DNA of 64,000 bases. It comes from Actinomadura alba. GTDB taxonomy: Bacteria; Actinomycetota; Actinomycetes; Streptosporangiales; Streptosporangiaceae. Shown in pieces: positions 43,905 to 53,388 of this stretch (within the stretch, counting starts at the first letter, position 1; each line of letters opens with the position of its first letter). A program made the translations under genes and the position numbers. The DNA is taken from positions 1 to 64,000 of the forward strand of contig NZ_JABVEC010000011.1 in assembly GCF_014323705.1 (NCBI RefSeq). The letters run 5' to 3'. Below the pieces are notes generated by a model. It saw only the letters and a list, made by a program, of their open reading frames with translations, had not been told where the DNA came from and ran no database searches.

Positions 43905-46229
43905 ATGCAGGTTCGTGGTGATCCGCAGCCGTACCTACCGCTGGAGGTGGTGCCCGTGCCCCACCCGGTGCCCCTGGATGCTCCCGAGGTGGTCGAGGGC
44001 GTCGTCGATCATCTGCTGTACGTCAGCTACGACGAGCGCACGGTGCTGCGGCTGACAGCTGTTACGGGTGATGAGGAGGGCATTACGGCGGTCGGCAGGG
44101 CGCTCTTCGGTGTGCGGCCCGGAGAAAGCCTGCGATTGCATGGCAATTGGGTTCACCACCCGCGTCACGGGCGGCAGTTCAGAGCCGAGCAGTGCGAACG
44201 GACCATGCCCGCCGACGAGCGGGCGATCCGTTTTTATCTCGGCTCGAGCATGATCCGCGGGATCGGGCCGGTTCTCGCTTCGGCGATCGTGGACGTCTTC
44301 GGCGAGCAGACGCTGAAGGTCATCGACGCCGACCCGCAGCGGCTCCTTGAGGTGCACGGCATCGGTCAGATCCGGCTGGGCCGGATCACGGCGGCCTGGC
44401 AGGAGCAGAAGGCCATCGCCGAGATCATGGTGTTCCTGCAGGGACTCCAGATCACCCCTGCGCTCGCTGTGAAGATCTACACGACGTACGCCGACACTGA
44501 CGACGACCCGATGCGCATCGTCCGCCGCACCCCTTACCGGCTCTGCCGGGACGTGCGTGGAGTCGGCTTTATCAACGCCGACAAGATCGCCCTCGCAGTG
44601 GGCATCCCCAAGCACAGTGACGCACGACTCCAGGCCGCCCTGCTGCACGAACTCGATCAAGCCGGAGCGAACGGCCACTGCCACCTTCCGGTGCGCTTGC
44701 TGATCGCCCGTACCCGTCAGCTGCTGACCGATGACGACCCGGCGAGTGTTGAGATCCTCGACGACGCGGTTCTGCGCCAAGCCTTGGCGGCGCTGCATGG
44801 CCAGGGTGAGGTGGTCATCGAGACGCTGCCGCTGCCAGTCCTGGATGGCACTGACGCCCTGACGGACACCGAGATCGCCATGCTGCCGCACCGGCACCGC
44901 GACGAGACGCAACTCGCCTCCCACGTACGGCGCCTGCTCACTTCCACACCGGCACTCTCCGGCCTCGCGCCGTGGGCGGAACATGTGGCCGCACTGACAG
45001 GCGCGGAGACCGCCGGGCTGACCGACGAGCAGCACAAGGCGATCCTCACCGCGCTGACCCGCCCCTTGTCGATCCTGACCGGCGGCCCCGGCTGCGGCAA
45101 GACCCACACCCTGCAGACCCTGGTCGACCTCGCCGAACAGGCAGATGCGGTCGTCGCCTTGGCCGCTCCCACCGGGAAGGCCGCCAAACGCCTGGAAGAG
45201 ACCTGCGGCCAGCCGGCGATGACCGTGCACCGGCTGATCAGGCCGGCCGACGGCGACTCCCTCTTCGACCACGCCAGCGTGCTCGAGACCGCAGACCTCG
45301 TCATCATCGACGAGGCATCGATGCTCGACCTCGCCCTGGCCCGAAGGCTCTTCGCCGCCCTCCGCGACGGCTGCCACCTGCTGCTCGTCGGCGACACCGA
45401 CCAACTCCCCAGCGTCGGCCCCGGTCGCGTCCTGCGTGATCTCCTCGACGTCGAGGGCATTCCGCGCACCCGGCTGACCAAGGTCTTCCGCCAACTCGAT
45501 GAAGGCGCAGCGATCACCCTCAACGCGCACCGCATCCTGCGCGGCGAACGCCCTCGGGAGGACCCCAAGGTCTTCTGGAACCGGCCCGTATCCAGTGCCG
45601 AGGACATCGCCGAGCGTGTGGTGGACCTGGTCTGCGAGCTCATGCCGAAGCACTTCGGGGCCGGCCCGGAGGACATTCAGGTGCTGTGCCCGGGCAAGAA
45701 GAACGTCGCCGGCATGACCGACCTCAACCTGCGCCTCCAGCAGCGCCTCAACCCGCCATCCGACGACAGGCCCCAGCACTACCACGGCGGGGCCGCCTTC
45801 CGTCTCGGCGACCGTGTCCAGCAGGTCCGCAACAACCCCCACCGCGGCGAAACCGGAGTCTTCAACGGCAGCAGCGGCAGCATCTCCGCCGTCGACACCG
45901 AGACCCACCAGCTCACCGTCACCTTCCACGACGGCGAGGTGGCCACCTACCCCTTCATCGACCTTGACGAACTCGTGCACGCCTACGCACTGACCGTCCA
46001 CCGCTCCCAGGGCAGCGAATATCCCTACGTCATCGTCCCCATGGTCAGCGCCGCCGGGATGATGCTGCTTCAGCGCAACCTGCTCTACACCGCCGTCACC
46101 CGCGCCCGCCACGGAGTCATGCTGATCGGCCAGACCGACGCCGTCGAACGCGCGATCGCCAACAACCGCACCCAGCGCCGCAACACAGCCCTCACCCACC
46201 GCATCACACACGACCCCGCCGCCGTATGA
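43905..46229 (+). CDS. recD2: RecD2-like ATP-dependent 5'-3' DNA helicase
   Basis: 774 aa from ATG 43905; an upstream TTG at 43872 is possible. SF1B helicase of the RecD2 group that works without RecBC: an N-terminal OB-like region, a helix-hairpin-helix pair (IRGIGPVLASAIVDVFG, VHGIGQIRLGRI), Walker A LTGGPGCGKTHTL near residue 394, Walker B VIIDEASML, motif III VGDTDQLPSVG, motif V-VI ALTVHRSQGSEYPYVIVP and LLYTAVTRAR. Involved in repair or replication-fork processing. No nuclease gene is adjacent. Confidence 0.9.
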   Translation: MQVRGDPQPYLPLEVVPVPHPVPLDAPEVVEGVVDHLLYVSYDERTVLRLTAVTGDEEGITAVGRALFGVRPGESLRLHGNWVHHPRHGRQFRAEQCERTMPADERAIRFYLGSSMIRGIGPVLASAIVDVFGEQTLKVIDADPQRLLEVHGIGQIRLGRITAAWQEQKAIAEIMVFLQGLQITPALAVKIYTTYADTDDDPMRIVRRTPYRLCRDVRGVGFINADKIALAVGIPKHSDARLQAALLHELDQAGANGHCHLPVRLLIARTRQLLTDDDPASVEILDDAVLRQALAALHGQGEVVIETLPLPVLDGTDALTDTEIAMLPHRHRDETQLASHVRRLLTSTPALSGLAPWAEHVAALTGAETAGLTDEQHKAILTALTRPLSILTGGPGCGKTHTLQTLVDLAEQADAVVALAAPTGKAAKRLEETCGQPAMTVHRLIRPADGDSLFDHASVLETADLVIIDEASMLDLALARRLFAALRDGCHLLLVGDTDQLPSVGPGRVLRDLLDVEGIPRTRLTKVFRQLDEGAAITLNAHRILRGERPREDPKVFWNRPVSSAEDIAERVVDLVCELMPKHFGAGPEDIQVLCPGKKNVAGMTDLNLRLQQRLNPPSDDRPQHYHGGAAFRLGDRVQQVRNNPHRGETGVFNGSSGSISAVDTETHQLTVTFHDGEVATYPFIDLDELVHAYALTVHRSQGSEYPYVIVPMVSAAGMMLLQRNLLYTAVTRARHGVMLIGQTDAVERAIANNRTQRRNTALTHRITHDPAAV

Positions 46230-46564
46230 GCACCACGAGCCCACACCGCGGACGGCCGACTCGCCTGGGACCGAGCGTGGCTCTGCGGCCGGAGACCGAC
46301 CAGCAGAGTGCGAGTGCCAGACCACCCATCGCGCTTGGGAATGGGGTGGCGGTGGCACGATCCGGGGGCTGATCGTGCCACCGCCGGTCCGGCTCGTCCT
46401 CAGCCGGACCGTCCGGCCCTTCCCCAGCCGGACTTGAGGTGCGCGCGCCCTCCCTGGTCGACGCGCGCACGTCTATTGTCTCCGCCCACCACAGCGGCGG
46501 GTCGGTCCACACCACGCCCACTACCGAACCGCCCTCTCCTGCGGACCAAGCCGGATCAGAACAC
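46230..46564. other. Convergent intergenic region with a hairpin at 46385-46411
   Basis: 335 bases between the ends of the helicase gene and the ATPase gene. Perfect 10-bp arms CGGTCCGGCT/AGCCGGACCG with a 7-base loop form a probable two-way terminator. Nothing else coding was seen. Confidence 0.6.
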
Positions 46565-46999
46565 TCATGGCCTGACCGCCAGCCGGGCCCAGACCCACTT
46601 GCCGGTCGGGGTGGTGCGGTGTACGCCGCACTCGGTGGCGAGCGCCTGGACGAGCGGAAGTCCCCAGCCGCCGTTGTCGTCGAAGTGCTCCGGCGACAGG
46701 TCCAGGTCCGCCGGCGTCAGCTCCCGGACCGGCCGTACGGCGGGCATCCGGTCACTGGCGTCCCACACGCTGAGCAGTACCGCGGCGGGCTCCCGGCTGA
46801 AGCGGATGCGGATCTCGCCGCCAGGGGTCGCCTCGCAGGCATTCACGATCAGCTCGGTAGCGATGAGACAGGTATCGTACGCGATGCACGGCAGCCGCCA
46901 TGCGGTGAGCCGGTACTCCACACGCCTGCGCATCTCCCCCGCCACATTTGGGACGGCCAGGCATGTTACGTCCAATTCGTCAGTACCGATGACCCGCAT
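46565..46999 (-). CDS. HATPase_c anti-sigma-type/regulatory ATP-binding protein
   Basis: 144 aa. GHKL fold without a kinase His domain: N-box CLIATELIVNACEATPG, G1 VWDASDRMP, G2 DNGGWGLPLVQAL. In actinomycetes such RsbW-like proteins act as anti-sigma or partner-switching proteins, often next to XRE-DUF397 pairs. Divergent from the XRE gene across 97 bases, so the two are likely functionally linked. Confidence 0.85.
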   Translation of the reverse strand: MRVIGTDELDVTCLAVPNVAGEMRRRVEYRLTAWRLPCIAYDTCLIATELIVNACEATPGGEIRIRFSREPAAVLLSVWDASDRMPAVRPVRELTPADLDLSPEHFDDNGGWGLPLVQALATECGVHRTTPTGKWVWARLAVRP

Positions 47000-47096
47000 T
47001 TCACCTGCCTCATTTCCGCGTTCTCACGACAAGCGTGGCCGCTTCGACAATCCTTGACCAGGCGAGTTCTTCAAATGCAACAGGAAGAAGGCGATC

Positions 47097-47906
47097 ATGG
47101 CCCCCAGAATCGGCTTCGCCCCAGACGGGAATCTCTGGGATTTAATAGCCGTCCAGCTGCGGCAGCGACGGCACGAATACAACCTCTCGCTCGCCGACGT
47201 CGGCCTCATAATCGACCGCGATCGATCATTGGTCGCACGGATTGAGTCCGGGCATACCAAGATGCAGGCTCGCCACGCCGAGAAGCTCGACAAGGCATGG
47301 GACACCGGCGGTCTCTTCCGCTCTCTGGTCAAATTCGCCAAAGCCGGACATGACGTCGAGTGGTACAAGGCCCACCTGGCGCACGAGGCCAAGTCCACGC
47401 AGCTCCGGATCTGGGAGCTCGCCTGGATCCCCGGCCTGTTCCAGACCGAGGCCTACGCCCGCGCCGTCTTCGAGGCCTTCGGAGCCGAGAACGTGGAGGA
47501 GGCGGTCACGGCGCGGCTGGACCGGCAGAGCTGCCTGCACCGGACGCCCCGGCCGCGGGTCTGGGTGCTCCTGGACCAGAGCGTCATCGAGCAGCCGGTC
47601 GGCTCGACCGAGATCATGCATGAGCAGCTCGCCCAGCTGATCGAGCTGGCCCGGCTGCCGCACATCACCGTACGCGTGGTGCCGAGATCCGCGGGCGCAC
47701 ATGCCGGCCGGGAGGGATCATTCAAGATCATGACCGTCGACGGCACGGACGCCGTCTATGTCGCCGCCCACGGCGGCGGGCGGCTCGTCCAGGACGCGAC
47801 GGAGATCCCTTCGTACCGGGTATGGTTCGATTCCGTCAGCGACGTGGCGCTGCCGAAGGACGCTTCGTTGCGCATGCTCATCGAGACGATGGAGCGATTC
47901 TCATGA
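47097..47906 (+). CDS. XRE-family regulator with DUF5753 domain
   Basis: 269 aa, ATG preceded by AGGAAGAAGG. N-terminal HTH_31-type helix-turn-helix (LRQRRHEYNLSLADVGLIID, SLVARIESGHTKMQ) and the C-terminal DUF5753 domain (WIPGLFQTEAYARAVF, LDQSVIEQPVGSTEIMHEQL, LIELARLPHITVRVVP). Regulates development or secondary metabolism in the BldB/WhiJ-like systems of Streptomyces. Overlaps the DUF397 gene. Confidence 0.92.
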   Translation: MAPRIGFAPDGNLWDLIAVQLRQRRHEYNLSLADVGLIIDRDRSLVARIESGHTKMQARHAEKLDKAWDTGGLFRSLVKFAKAGHDVEWYKAHLAHEAKSTQLRIWELAWIPGLFQTEAYARAVFEAFGAENVEEAVTARLDRQSCLHRTPRPRVWVLLDQSVIEQPVGSTEIMHEQLAQLIELARLPHITVRVVPRSAGAHAGREGSFKIMTVDGTDAVYVAAHGGGRLVQDATEIPSYRVWFDSVSDVALPKDASLRMLIETMERFS

Positions 47907-48094
47907 CCATCTGGCGGAAGTCCAGCCGCAGCGGTGGCAGCTCGGAGCACTCTGACTGCGTCGAGGTCGCCCGGCTGCCCGGCACCATCGGTGTCAGGGA
48001 CTCCAAGGCCCCCGAGACCGGACACCTCACCCTCTCCGTCCTTGCCTTCGCCGGCCTCGTCGCCCGCGTCAAGCGCGACGAGCTGAACCTCTGA
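47903..48094 (+). CDS. DUF397 small regulatory protein
   Basis: 63 aa. The typical WRKSSRSGGSSEHSDCVEVAR start and VRDSKAP motif. Antagonist partner of the XRE-DUF5753 protein (WhiJ/BldB-like systems). ATGA overlap with it, so produced in a fixed ratio. Confidence 0.93.
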   Translation: MTIWRKSSRSGGSSEHSDCVEVARLPGTIGVRDSKAPETGHLTLSVLAFAGLVARVKRDELNL

Positions 48095-48154
48095 CTCCCA
48101 CACTCAATCGTCTGCACCATCGGCTGACCGGGCACCCACCCCAGATGGGATCCG

Positions 48155-48781
48155 CTACCCGTTCGCCGTGTCCTCCGACAGCACGGCGACCTCATCCGGG
48201 CGGATGCCGGTGGCCGTGAGGAACTCCTCCACCGCGTCGTCCGCCGGCCGACGCCGACGATCTCGCCGGAGTACGGCGACATCGTCGCTGCCCGGCCACC
48301 ACGGGGTGACGAGAGCGACCTCGTCACCCGATCTCAGCCGCAGGATCAGCAGGATGAGGCGGCGTCCGCCGTCGTCCACCCGCCGGAAGACCCTGTGCAG
48401 CCTGTCCTGCGTCCGTACATGATCCATATGGACACGCAGCAAGGGGACGGGCGCCACGAAGCCCGTCCACCGTGCCTCACCGAGCGTCCGGAAGGGCGGC
48501 TCCGGCCATGGGCGGGCCGCGTCCATGCCCCTCAGGAGCCGACGCAGGAAGTCGCGGAACTCACGCTCACCGTGCGCCTGCGTGCCGGGCTCCGTCAGTG
48601 CGCTCCCCGACCTCAGCGCTTCGGTGATCGCTTGGTACTCCTCCGCCTCGGTGAGATCGAGCAGCGGCTCTCGCAGCAGGGCACGAGTGATCCGTTCCAC
48701 CACCGCTTCGGTGAGCTCGCGGTCGAACTGGACGCTGTAGTCGATGGCGTCGATCAAAGCCCGCCAGGGCTCGGCAGTCAC
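48155..48781 (-). CDS. Putative immunity protein for the adjacent toxin
   Basis: 208 aa from GTG 48781, which overlaps the toxin stop as GTGA. No family recognised; largely helical N-terminus (RALIDAIDYSVQFDRELTEAVVERITRALL) and an Arg-rich beta part. Cytoplasmic, no signal. The size, overlap and position just after a toxin C-terminal domain are what is expected for an immunity protein; the assignment rests on context only. Confidence 0.55.
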   Translation of the reverse strand: MTAEPWRALIDAIDYSVQFDRELTEAVVERITRALLREPLLDLTEAEEYQAITEALRSGSALTEPGTQAHGEREFRDFLRRLLRGMDAARPWPEPPFRTLGEARWTGFVAPVPLLRVHMDHVRTQDRLHRVFRRVDDGGRRLILLILRLRSGDEVALVTPWWPGSDDVAVLRRDRRRRPADDAVEEFLTATGIRPDEVAVLSEDTANG

Positions 48782-50472
48782 TGGGTGTTCCAACTCTTGA
48801 TCATGTTCGGATCAATTTTAACGCCCTGCTCTCGCAGCGACTGGACGACCTGCTGCAGGTACTCTGCCTCGGGCAGGTAATGACCGCTCTTGTCGCTGAT
48901 CGATACGAGCACACCGTTCTCTATCTTCAGCTCACCCGCGCCGGAGACCGGGCCGCCCCGGAGAAAGCTGGAATGATGGAAGCGCCCGACCTCATGAGAG
49001 GGTGAGGCGTAGAGATTACCGCGGGAGTCCATCACGAAGATGGCGTTCCCGGCACCGCTCCAATGGCTTCCTCCGCCGGACGTGTCCAAGAGCCGACCGT
49101 CGGAGGTGTAGAAATGGCCGTCACGTACGACTATGCGATACTTCTCCAGTTCGACATCGTCGAGGTAGACGACCCCGCGACCGTCCTCGCCTCTGTGCCC
49201 CGGCTTCATGTCGGTGGTCTTGTAGATGGCCTTGCCCGTCTTGGGCGGAGGAACATCCGTGATCACCGGAGGAACGACCGCCGTCTTCGGGGGCACAACA
49301 TTTTCGACCGGGTTTTTGAGGGGATTCGGACTCTTGAGCCGGTTGATGCCCTTACCGCCGAAGATGGTACTGAGAACGGTGGGAACAGTGCGCCCCACGG
49401 AACGCCAGCCCTGGCCTTGGTTCCAGTCGTTGCCGATGTCCTTGGTGGACTCGTCCCAGATGGACTTGACCGTGTCGACCGGATTGGTGGTGACGAGTTG
49501 CCGCCACCCGTCCCAGGTCTCGTTGAACCGTTCTCTGCCACAGCCGATATGGGCGGTACAGGCCACCATGTTGACCCCGTCGGCGAAGCTGTTGTACGCG
49601 TCGCCGCCACCCAGCCAGATCCCCTGGCCCAGGTCGCAGAGTCCCTGTGTCAGTTCCCAGCAGTTCAGACGCGCGTCATAGTCCTCGGCCGGGACAAAGT
49701 TGTGGGGCAAGCCGATCACCGGACTCGGCTTCGGCAATGGCGGCGCCGGCGTCGCACCCTGCCCGGGCGGTGCCGAAGGCGCGCCCTGCCCCTGCGGCGC
49801 AGAAGTCGCGCCCTGCGCCTGCGGCGCCGGGGTCACGGCCCGCCCGTAGGGAGTCGGTGCCGACTTCTGCGCAGGAGGTCCAACGGCCTGACCTGATTTC
49901 GGCGACGGGCAGGATTCCTCGAGAATGCCGCACACGGCCGACTTGACACCGTCCGACACCGACCCCGGGATAACCGCGGCCAGTGCGACGGCAACTGCCG
50001 CGACGAGAACCAGCACCGCCACATATCCGACGGCGCCCTCTCCCGCGTCTCCTCCCGCCCCTTTCCGAAGAGCGGATCGCAGCCCCTGCCATCTGGCCGG
50101 AGCCATCCACTCCCGGCACCGGCGCCTGAAGACGAGGATCAGAATCGCAACCGGAAATGCCAACCCCAACAACCCGAAAGGGTCACCCGCCGGTAGCCGC
50201 CCGATCTGCCAGACCAAATAGAAGACCTCGAGAGCCACCACGCCCCACCACAGCCACCGCCCAGGACGGGCCGACCGCCAAGCAGCAAGGGCGCCGGCCA
50301 GGGCAGGCAACAGAAAGACGACCGCGACGCCTACGCCGCGGGCACCACCCACGACCATCCATGCCTGCAACGCCACCATCGCCGTCAATCCGGCGGCGAC
50401 GTTCAATAGGACGCGGACGGCACGCGCCGACGAAGGCCTCTCCCCTGTGACGGCCCAGTAAGACAAGGCCAC
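48778..50472 (-). CDS. Polymorphic-toxin-like protein with pilin-like membrane segment
   Basis: 564 aa from GTG 50472. Four membrane helices occupy residues 1-115. A pilin-like segment follows at about 140-172, GDAGEGAVGYVAVLVLVAAV and on to AAVIP, resembling the class III signal/helix of Tad-system proteins. Next comes a Pro/Gln/Ala repeat linker (PAPQAQGATSAPQGQGA), a middle region, and a compact C-terminal domain at about 455-564: NAIFVMDSRGNLYASPSHEV, FHHSSFLRGGPVSGAGEL, SDKSGHYLPEAEYLQQ. The C-terminal domain with the HHSSF and SGHY motifs is of a type found at the ends of bacterial effectors; its activity is not known to me. Confidence 0.65.
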   Translation of the reverse strand: MALSYWAVTGERPSSARAVRVLLNVAAGLTAMVALQAWMVVGGARGVGVAVVFLLPALAGALAAWRSARPGRWLWWGVVALEVFYLVWQIGRLPAGDPFGLLGLAFPVAILILVFRRRCREWMAPARWQGLRSALRKGAGGDAGEGAVGYVAVLVLVAAVAVALAAVIPGSVSDGVKSAVCGILEESCPSPKSGQAVGPPAQKSAPTPYGRAVTPAPQAQGATSAPQGQGAPSAPPGQGATPAPPLPKPSPVIGLPHNFVPAEDYDARLNCWELTQGLCDLGQGIWLGGGDAYNSFADGVNMVACTAHIGCGRERFNETWDGWRQLVTTNPVDTVKSIWDESTKDIGNDWNQGQGWRSVGRTVPTVLSTIFGGKGINRLKSPNPLKNPVENVVPPKTAVVPPVITDVPPPKTGKAIYKTTDMKPGHRGEDGRGVVYLDDVELEKYRIVVRDGHFYTSDGRLLDTSGGGSHWSGAGNAIFVMDSRGNLYASPSHEVGRFHHSSFLRGGPVSGAGELKIENGVLVSISDKSGHYLPEAEYLQQVVQSLREQGVKIDPNMIKSWNTQ

Positions 50473-50609
50473 TCCTGTTCAGCGCGTACACGCGGCGGCG
50501 CATGGACAGAAGCCGATCCACCAACGAGCGTGCATTGCGATAGGCGTCCGAGGACAGTACTTCGGGCCTCGCAGAATCGACCAGGGCCCAAAGGCCCAGA
50601 ACCACGAGA

Positions 50610-50668
50610 AAATGACTTCGGCGCCTGCCCCTACCGATTGCCGGTAGAGGAAGGCGCCGAGGTCATTT
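50610..50668. terminator. Long imperfect hairpin downstream of the second sdh operon
   Basis: Arms of about 26 bases (AAATGACTTCGGCGCCT and on, with three mismatches) around a 7-base loop, 59 bases past the sdhB stop on the minus strand. Between it and the toxin gene at 50472 nothing coding was seen. Confidence 0.7.
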
Positions 50669-50726
50669 CCCTACGGAGTGAGCGGCCGCGCCGGCGACGG
50701 CGACGACCGCCCTCCTGTGATCGCGG

Positions 50727-51497
50727 TCAGGCCTTCGGGGTGTCCTGGCCCTTCCGGACGATGCCCAGCTTGGAGCCGAGCCAGACCACCGGGTCGTACC
50801 GCCGGCCGACCACCCGCTCCTTCAGCGGGATCAGCGCATTGTCGGTGATCTTGATGTGCTCAGGGCACACCTCGGTGCAGCACTTGGTGATGTTGCAGAA
50901 CCCGAGCCCGAAGTCCTCCTGCGCGATCTCACGCCGGTCGGCGACGTCGGCCGGGTGCATCTCCAGTTCGGCCACCCGCATGAGGAAGCGGGGGCCGGCG
51001 AACGACTCCTTGTTCTCCTCGTGGTCGCGGATCACATGGCACACGTTGTTGCACAGGAAGCACTCGATGCACTTGCGGAACTCCTGCGAGCGCTCGACGT
51101 CCTGCTGCTGCATCCGGAACTCGCCGGGCTTGACGTCGCCCGGGTCGAACGAGGGGACCTGCCGCGCCTTCTCGTAGTTGAAGCTGACGTCAGTGACCAG
51201 GTCACGGATCACCGGGAAGGTACGGATCGGCGTCACCGTGACGACCTCGTCCTGGGCGAACGTCGACATGCGGGTCATGCAGAGCAGCCTCGGCATGCCG
51301 TTGATCTCGGCCGAGCAGGACCCGCACTTGCCGGCCTTGCAGTTCCACCGCACCGCGAGATCGGGGGCCTGTGTCGCCTGGACCCGGTGGATGATGTCGA
51401 GGACGACCTCACCCTCGTTGACCTCGACGCTGAAGTCCTCCAGCGATCCCTCGCCGGCGTCACCGCGCCAGATCCGGAACTTCGCCTCGTAGCTCAT
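50727..51497 (-). CDS. sdhB: Succinate dehydrogenase/fumarate reductase iron-sulfur subunit (second operon)
   Basis: 256 aa. [2Fe-2S] ligands in CKAGKCGSCSAE and LLC; [4Fe-4S] in CIECFLCNNVCH; third cluster in CNITKCCTEVCPEHI. Type of M. tuberculosis Rv0247c. ATG overlaps the flavoprotein stop as ATGA. It differs clearly from the sdhB at 39914, so the organism carries two unrelated succinate dehydrogenase lineages. Confidence 0.93.
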   Translation of the reverse strand: MSYEAKFRIWRGDAGEGSLEDFSVEVNEGEVVLDIIHRVQATQAPDLAVRWNCKAGKCGSCSAEINGMPRLLCMTRMSTFAQDEVVTVTPIRTFPVIRDLVTDVSFNYEKARQVPSFDPGDVKPGEFRMQQQDVERSQEFRKCIECFLCNNVCHVIRDHEENKESFAGPRFLMRVAELEMHPADVADRREIAQEDFGLGFCNITKCCTEVCPEHIKITDNALIPLKERVVGRRYDPVVWLGSKLGIVRKGQDTPKA

Positions 51498-53383
51498 GCG
51501 TCCTGCTCCTTGGGCAGTTCGTCCTCGGTGAGGTACTTCTTCAGCTCGTCGGTCTCAAAGAGGTCGATGAGGTCCTCGCGCATCGGCTCGGCGGGCTGCC
51601 GGTGCAAGTCGACCGACTCGCCGGCCAGCCGGCAGATCAGGTTGACCTTGCGCCATTCGGCCGACATCCCCGGGTGGTCGTCGCGGGTGTGCCCGCCACG
51701 GCTCTCCTCCCGTTCCAGCGCCGCCTTGGCGATGCACTCCGACACCAGGAGCATGTTCCGCAGATCGAGTGCGAGGTGCCAGCCGGGGTGATAGCCGCGG
51801 CCACCCTGCACGGAGACGTTCGCCACCCGCTGGCGCAGCTTCACCAGGGCGTCGAGGGCCTCCTTGAGCTCCTCCTCCTTGCGGATGATGCCGACGAGAT
51901 CGTTCATCGTCTGCTGCAACTCGGCGTGCACCGTGTAGGGGTTCTCGCCGCCCTCGCGCTCGAAGGGGGCGAGTGCCTCCTCCGAGGCGGCCGCGACCTC
52001 GTCCTCCAGGACCGCTGGCCGGTCCTCGCCGAGCGCGTCGACGTACTCGGCCGCGCCGACACCCGCGCGCCGGCCGAAGACCAGCAGGTCGGTCAGCGAG
52101 TTGCCGCCGAGGCGGTTCGACCCGTGCATCCCGCCCGAGCACTCACCTGCGGCGAACAGCCCGGGCACGAGCGCCGCGCCGGTGTCCGCGTCGACCTCCA
52201 CGCCGCCCATGACGTAGTGGCAGGTCGGGCCCACCTCCATGGGCTCGGCGGTGATGTCGACGTCGGCCAGTTCCTTGAACTGGTGGTGCATCGACGGCAG
52301 CCTGCGCTTGATCTCCTCGGCCGGCATCCGGCTGGACACGTCGAGGAAGACCCCGCCGTGCGGGGATCCCCGTCCCGCCTTCACCTCGGAGTTGATCGCA
52401 CGGGCCACCTCATCGCGGGGCAGCAGCTCGGGCGGGCGCCGGTTGTTGTCCGCGTCGGTGTACCAGCGGTCGCCCTCCTCCTCGGTGGTGGCGTACTTGT
52501 CCTTGAAGACGTCGGGGATGTAGTCGAACATGAACCGCTTGCCGTCGGAGTTGCGCAGCACCCCGCCGTCGCCGCGAACCGACTCGGTGACGAGGATGCC
52601 CTTCACCGACGGCGGCCAGACCATGCCGGTCGGGTGGAACTGCACGAACTCCATGTTGAGCAGCGTCGCGCCGGACAGCAGCGCCAGCGCGTGGCCGTCG
52701 CCCGTGTACTCCCACGAGTTGGACGTGACCTTGAACGCCTTGCCGATGCCTCCGGTGGCGAGCACGACCGCGGGTGCCTCGAGCACCACGAACTTGCCGG
52801 TCTCGCGTACGTAGGCGAACACTCCAGCGATCTTGTCGCCATTCTTCAGAAGCCGGGTGACCGTGGTCTCGGCCCATACCTTGATACGGGCGTCGTAGTC
52901 GCCGAACTCGGCGTGGTCCTCCTGCTGCAGCGCGACGATCTTCTGCTGGGTCGTACGGATCAGTTCCAGGCCGGTGCGGTCGCCGACATGCGCCAGGCGG
53001 GGGTACTCATGGCCGCCGAAGTTGCGCTGGCTGATCTTGCCGTCCTTCGTACGGTCGAACAGCGCACCCCACGCCTCGAGCTCCCAGACCCGGTCCGGCG
53101 CCTCCTTGGCGTGCAGTTCCGCCATCCGCCAGTTGTTCAGGAACTTGCCCCCGCGCATCGTGTCGCGGAAGTGCACCTTCCAGTTGTCGTTGGGGTTGAC
53201 GTTGCCCATGGCGGCCGCGGCGCCGCCCTCGGCCATGACGGTGTGCGCCTTGCCGAACAGCGACTTGGAGATGATCGCCGTCTTCTTGCCCTGCATCCGG
53301 GCCTCGATCGCGGCACGCAGCCCGGCGCCGCCCGCACCGATGACGACGACGTCGTACTGGTGCCTTTCGATGTCGGTCATCAT
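51494..53383 (-). CDS. sdhA: Succinate dehydrogenase/fumarate reductase flavoprotein (second operon)
   Basis: 629 aa from the first of two consecutive ATGs (53383 or 53380), AGGGG upstream. FAD-binding VVVIGAGGAGLRAAIEAR; covalent-flavin His in KAHTVMAEGGAAAA; active-site QFHPTGM, HYVMGGVEVD and GSNRLGGNSL. Rv0248c-type. Starts 5 bases after the membrane-anchor stop; ends in an overlap with sdhB. Confidence 0.94.
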   Translation of the reverse strand: MMTDIERHQYDVVVIGAGGAGLRAAIEARMQGKKTAIISKSLFGKAHTVMAEGGAAAAMGNVNPNDNWKVHFRDTMRGGKFLNNWRMAELHAKEAPDRVWELEAWGALFDRTKDGKISQRNFGGHEYPRLAHVGDRTGLELIRTTQQKIVALQQEDHAEFGDYDARIKVWAETTVTRLLKNGDKIAGVFAYVRETGKFVVLEAPAVVLATGGIGKAFKVTSNSWEYTGDGHALALLSGATLLNMEFVQFHPTGMVWPPSVKGILVTESVRGDGGVLRNSDGKRFMFDYIPDVFKDKYATTEEEGDRWYTDADNNRRPPELLPRDEVARAINSEVKAGRGSPHGGVFLDVSSRMPAEEIKRRLPSMHHQFKELADVDITAEPMEVGPTCHYVMGGVEVDADTGAALVPGLFAAGECSGGMHGSNRLGGNSLTDLLVFGRRAGVGAAEYVDALGEDRPAVLEDEVAAASEEALAPFEREGGENPYTVHAELQQTMNDLVGIIRKEEELKEALDALVKLRQRVANVSVQGGRGYHPGWHLALDLRNMLLVSECIAKAALEREESRGGHTRDDHPGMSAEWRKVNLICRLAGESVDLHRQPAEPMREDLIDLFETDELKKYLTEDELPKEQDA

Positions 53384-53388
53384 GGCCC

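Noticed and set aside
43905..48094. RecD2 helicase, ATPase and XRE/DUF397 genes as a possible defence island
   Set aside because: No nuclease, methyltransferase, CRISPR or phage gene accompanies them; RecD2 and XRE-DUF397 pairs are ordinary actinomycete genes.
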